Both the position numbers and the translations under genes were made by a program. Shown here piece by piece: positions 62,683-64,000 of a stretch of 64,000 nucleotides of DNA (within the stretch, counting starts at the first letter, position 1; every line of letters starts with the position of its first letter). The notes beneath the pieces are model-generated. The model was not told where the DNA came from. It made no database searches and saw only the letters and a list, made by a program, of their open reading frames with translations. Source of the DNA: Berberis thunbergii (Eukaryota > Streptophyta > Magnoliopsida > Ranunculales > Berberidaceae); the NCBI GenBank assembly GCA_003290165.1, contig QNQO01000801.1, positions 62,001 through 126,000 of the forward strand, written 5' to 3'.

Positions 62683-62889
62683 TTAAAAACTGTTTGCATT
62701 TGTTTCAGGTAAGACAATGCAAGACGGAGCACTACTAGGAAAAGGAACGAAGTGATCCTTAAAGACCTTCCCCTTAACCATCTCAGTGGATAAGGATGAT
62801 GAACCTAAATAGGTAATGGGGACTTCAAAGAACTCCTCAAATTCTTGACGGACAAGTCTACTCTTAGAATCACGTACCCAGGTATGCAT
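62683..62889 (-). CDS. Gag N-terminus of element B
   Basis: MHTWVRDSKSRLVRQEFEEF starts at the same place relative to the leader as in element A (9067) and the frame ends at SCIVLPETNANSF before a stop. Same length and start in both copies support the start codon. Confidence 0.75.
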   Translation of the reverse strand: MHTWVRDSKSRLVRQEFEEFFEVPITYLGSSSLSTEMVKGKVFKDHFVPFPSSAPSCIVLPETNANSF

Positions 62890-63799
62890 AAACTACTGGA
62901 TAACGAAGGTTCAAAGTCAACACTCTTAGACAGGCTTCAATTTTATTTATATATATATATTTTTAATTTTTTTATTTTAAATGCAAACCTAACCGCTATA
63001 TGAGTTTGACCTAACTCTAAAAAAAAATTAAAAACCACGAGACCCTAAATGATGCACAAACAAAATGAATGGAAGACGACCTCAGAGAGCTTTTCTTTAC
63101 TAATGCAGGGTTGAAATTTAATTAAATTTACCTAATCGTGGGAGAGGCACGGTATTTTCCTATCAATCTGCCACTACAGAGTTGTTCCTACCTCTTTTTT
63201 CACTTTCTAGCTCAAAGTGAAATGCCACTTCAAGAACTATTCTCAGATGGGATATGTTCCTTTACTCGACCACTTTAAGCTATCAAACATCCAAAGAGGG
63301 TTCCTATGAGCGTCACACCAGTCCTAGATAATTATCTTGCTACAAATTTTAAATAGTGAAGGCCTAGGTTCCTAACCCTAAAATAAATGGTGATTAACCT
63401 ATCCGCGGGAGAGGGCACGGAAGTTTCAACTCAATCCTGTAACTATTCAAATTTGCATGCAATACTACCTAGAACAAGCTAAACACAAGTGATCACACAG
63501 AAACCGCGTGCAGATGCGGTGGGTAGAAGTTAACTCCGGCGTGAACCTCTTTCGGGTTACTTGCGATGCCGGGTAGAACTTGATTTCTGAGAGTTTCCTC
63601 GCAAATCGCAATATTTCACTTCATTCCCACTTGAGCTCCTATGTGTGTGACCGCCTGCAAAAATAATTCAAACTTAAACAAATAAGAAAAGCAAATAAAA
63701 TAAATAAAAAACTGACTCGTAACACTGTTCCTAAAAAAAAATTAAACCGAATTTATAAACTAGCAAAAATAACCATAGATTTCGATTGTACCGTTACAA
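62890..63799 (-). other. Untranslated leader of element B
   Basis: It is collinear with the leader of element A, with no ORF. A segment at 63501-63560 (CCGCGTGCAGATGCGGTGGG) is additional to A. Confidence 0.65.
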
Positions 63800-63823
63800 T
63801 CCCCGACAACGGTGCCAAAAACT
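63800..63823 (-). promoter_or_regulatory. Primer-binding site of element B
   Basis: Directly inside the LTR on the minus strand: AGTTTTTGGCACCGTTGTCG followed by GGGATTGTAACGG. This is the standard primer site of Athila-type elements and serves as the reference for the altered site in element A. Confidence 0.75.
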
Positions 63824-64000
63824 TGATGGAGTTTTTATTAACCTAAATTAATAAACTAATAAACCCTACTTGTAATACCGCAAGTGCACGACTGTCTAAC
63901 TGGTAGACAGTGGCAAATACGGGTCGATCCCACGAGGATTGACGAGACAGTCGAATTCTAAGACTTATTTGAACTAATTTAGAGTTGGGGGTTACAGCCG
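63824..64000 (-). repeat. 5' LTR of element B, inner end only
   Basis: On the minus strand the LTR ends CTCCATCA here. The visible 177 bases match 46565-46745 of the 3' LTR with few differences. The rest lies outside the window. Confidence 0.85.

Larger units (their letters stand above)
46565..64000 (-). mobile_element. Athila-like retrotransposon B, minus strand, no pol, extends past the window
   Basis: The 5' LTR starts beyond the right edge and ends at 63824. The primer-binding site, leader, gag, protease and 3' non-coding region follow leftwards, then a polypurine tract at 48348-48362 and the 3' LTR at 46565-48347. Element CACTA 2 lies within the 3' non-coding region. No reverse transcriptase, RNase H or integrase is found, so the copy depends on helper elements. 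Confidence 0.85.

Overview
This window is intergenic, transposon-packed chromatin from a flowering plant, almost certainly a eudicot. The evidence is nested plant-type LTR retrotransposons (Athila-like, Tat/Retand-like and chromodomain/Tekay-like Ty3-gypsy), L1-type LINE remnants, a tRNA-derived SINE, CACTA (En/Spm) DNA transposons, and fragments of plant-specific genes (YSL transporter, LOG cytokinin enzyme, WVD2-like). The species cannot be named from the sequence. I see no intact, independent host gene; almost every open frame is retrotransposon code or a piece of a host gene carried inside a transposon.

Layout. 1-3710: minus-strand Tat-type retrotransposon with its 5' LTR at 3055-3710. 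4365-7861: 3' part of a Tekay-like element (integrase, chromodomain, 2.4 kb LTR) that abuts a broken Athila-like element A (7862-16141, plus strand, full but mutated gag-pol). 16142-21969: 3' half of a second Tat/Retand-like element (D) with an antisense ORF; its LTR is split by a LINE at 20239-21848 with a 15 bp target duplication. 22000-24180: a LINE zinc-finger remnant, then unrecognised sequence. 24181-33448: CACTA element 3 with a truncated transposase and an Acinus gene fragment. 34415-46282: 3' LTR and antisense ORF of another Tat copy (E2), the ORF being cut by CACTA element 1 (36927-45787). 46565-64000: minus-strand Athila-like element B, lacking pol and running off the right edge, whose 3' non-coding region is cut by CACTA element 2 (48744-57612).

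The most striking content is the cargo of the three CACTA elements. Each is delimited by CACTA termini and an exact 3 bp target duplication (ctc, gaa, tat). Together they carry exon-and-intron fragments of at least eleven unrelated host genes: Acinus; ORC6, palmitoyl-protein thioesterase, a nucleolin-like RRM protein, YSL, LOG and PUM24; CCT8, RCE1, a WVD2-like TPX2 protein and NOT2/VIP2. Introns are kept, so capture was from genomic DNA. Elements 1 and 2 belong to one family, lie in opposite orientations, and are nearly the same length (8861 and 8869 bp). Relative to the element ends, every recognised cargo fragment points the same way. This is what would be needed to make spliced chimeric transcripts from one terminal promoter, although I cannot show that any is transcribed.

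The Athila copies also record apparent reverse-transcription errors: a piece of U5 plus the start of the primer-binding site sits inside the protease region of element B, with microhomology at both junctions, and in element A a U5 segment overwrites most of the primer-binding site.
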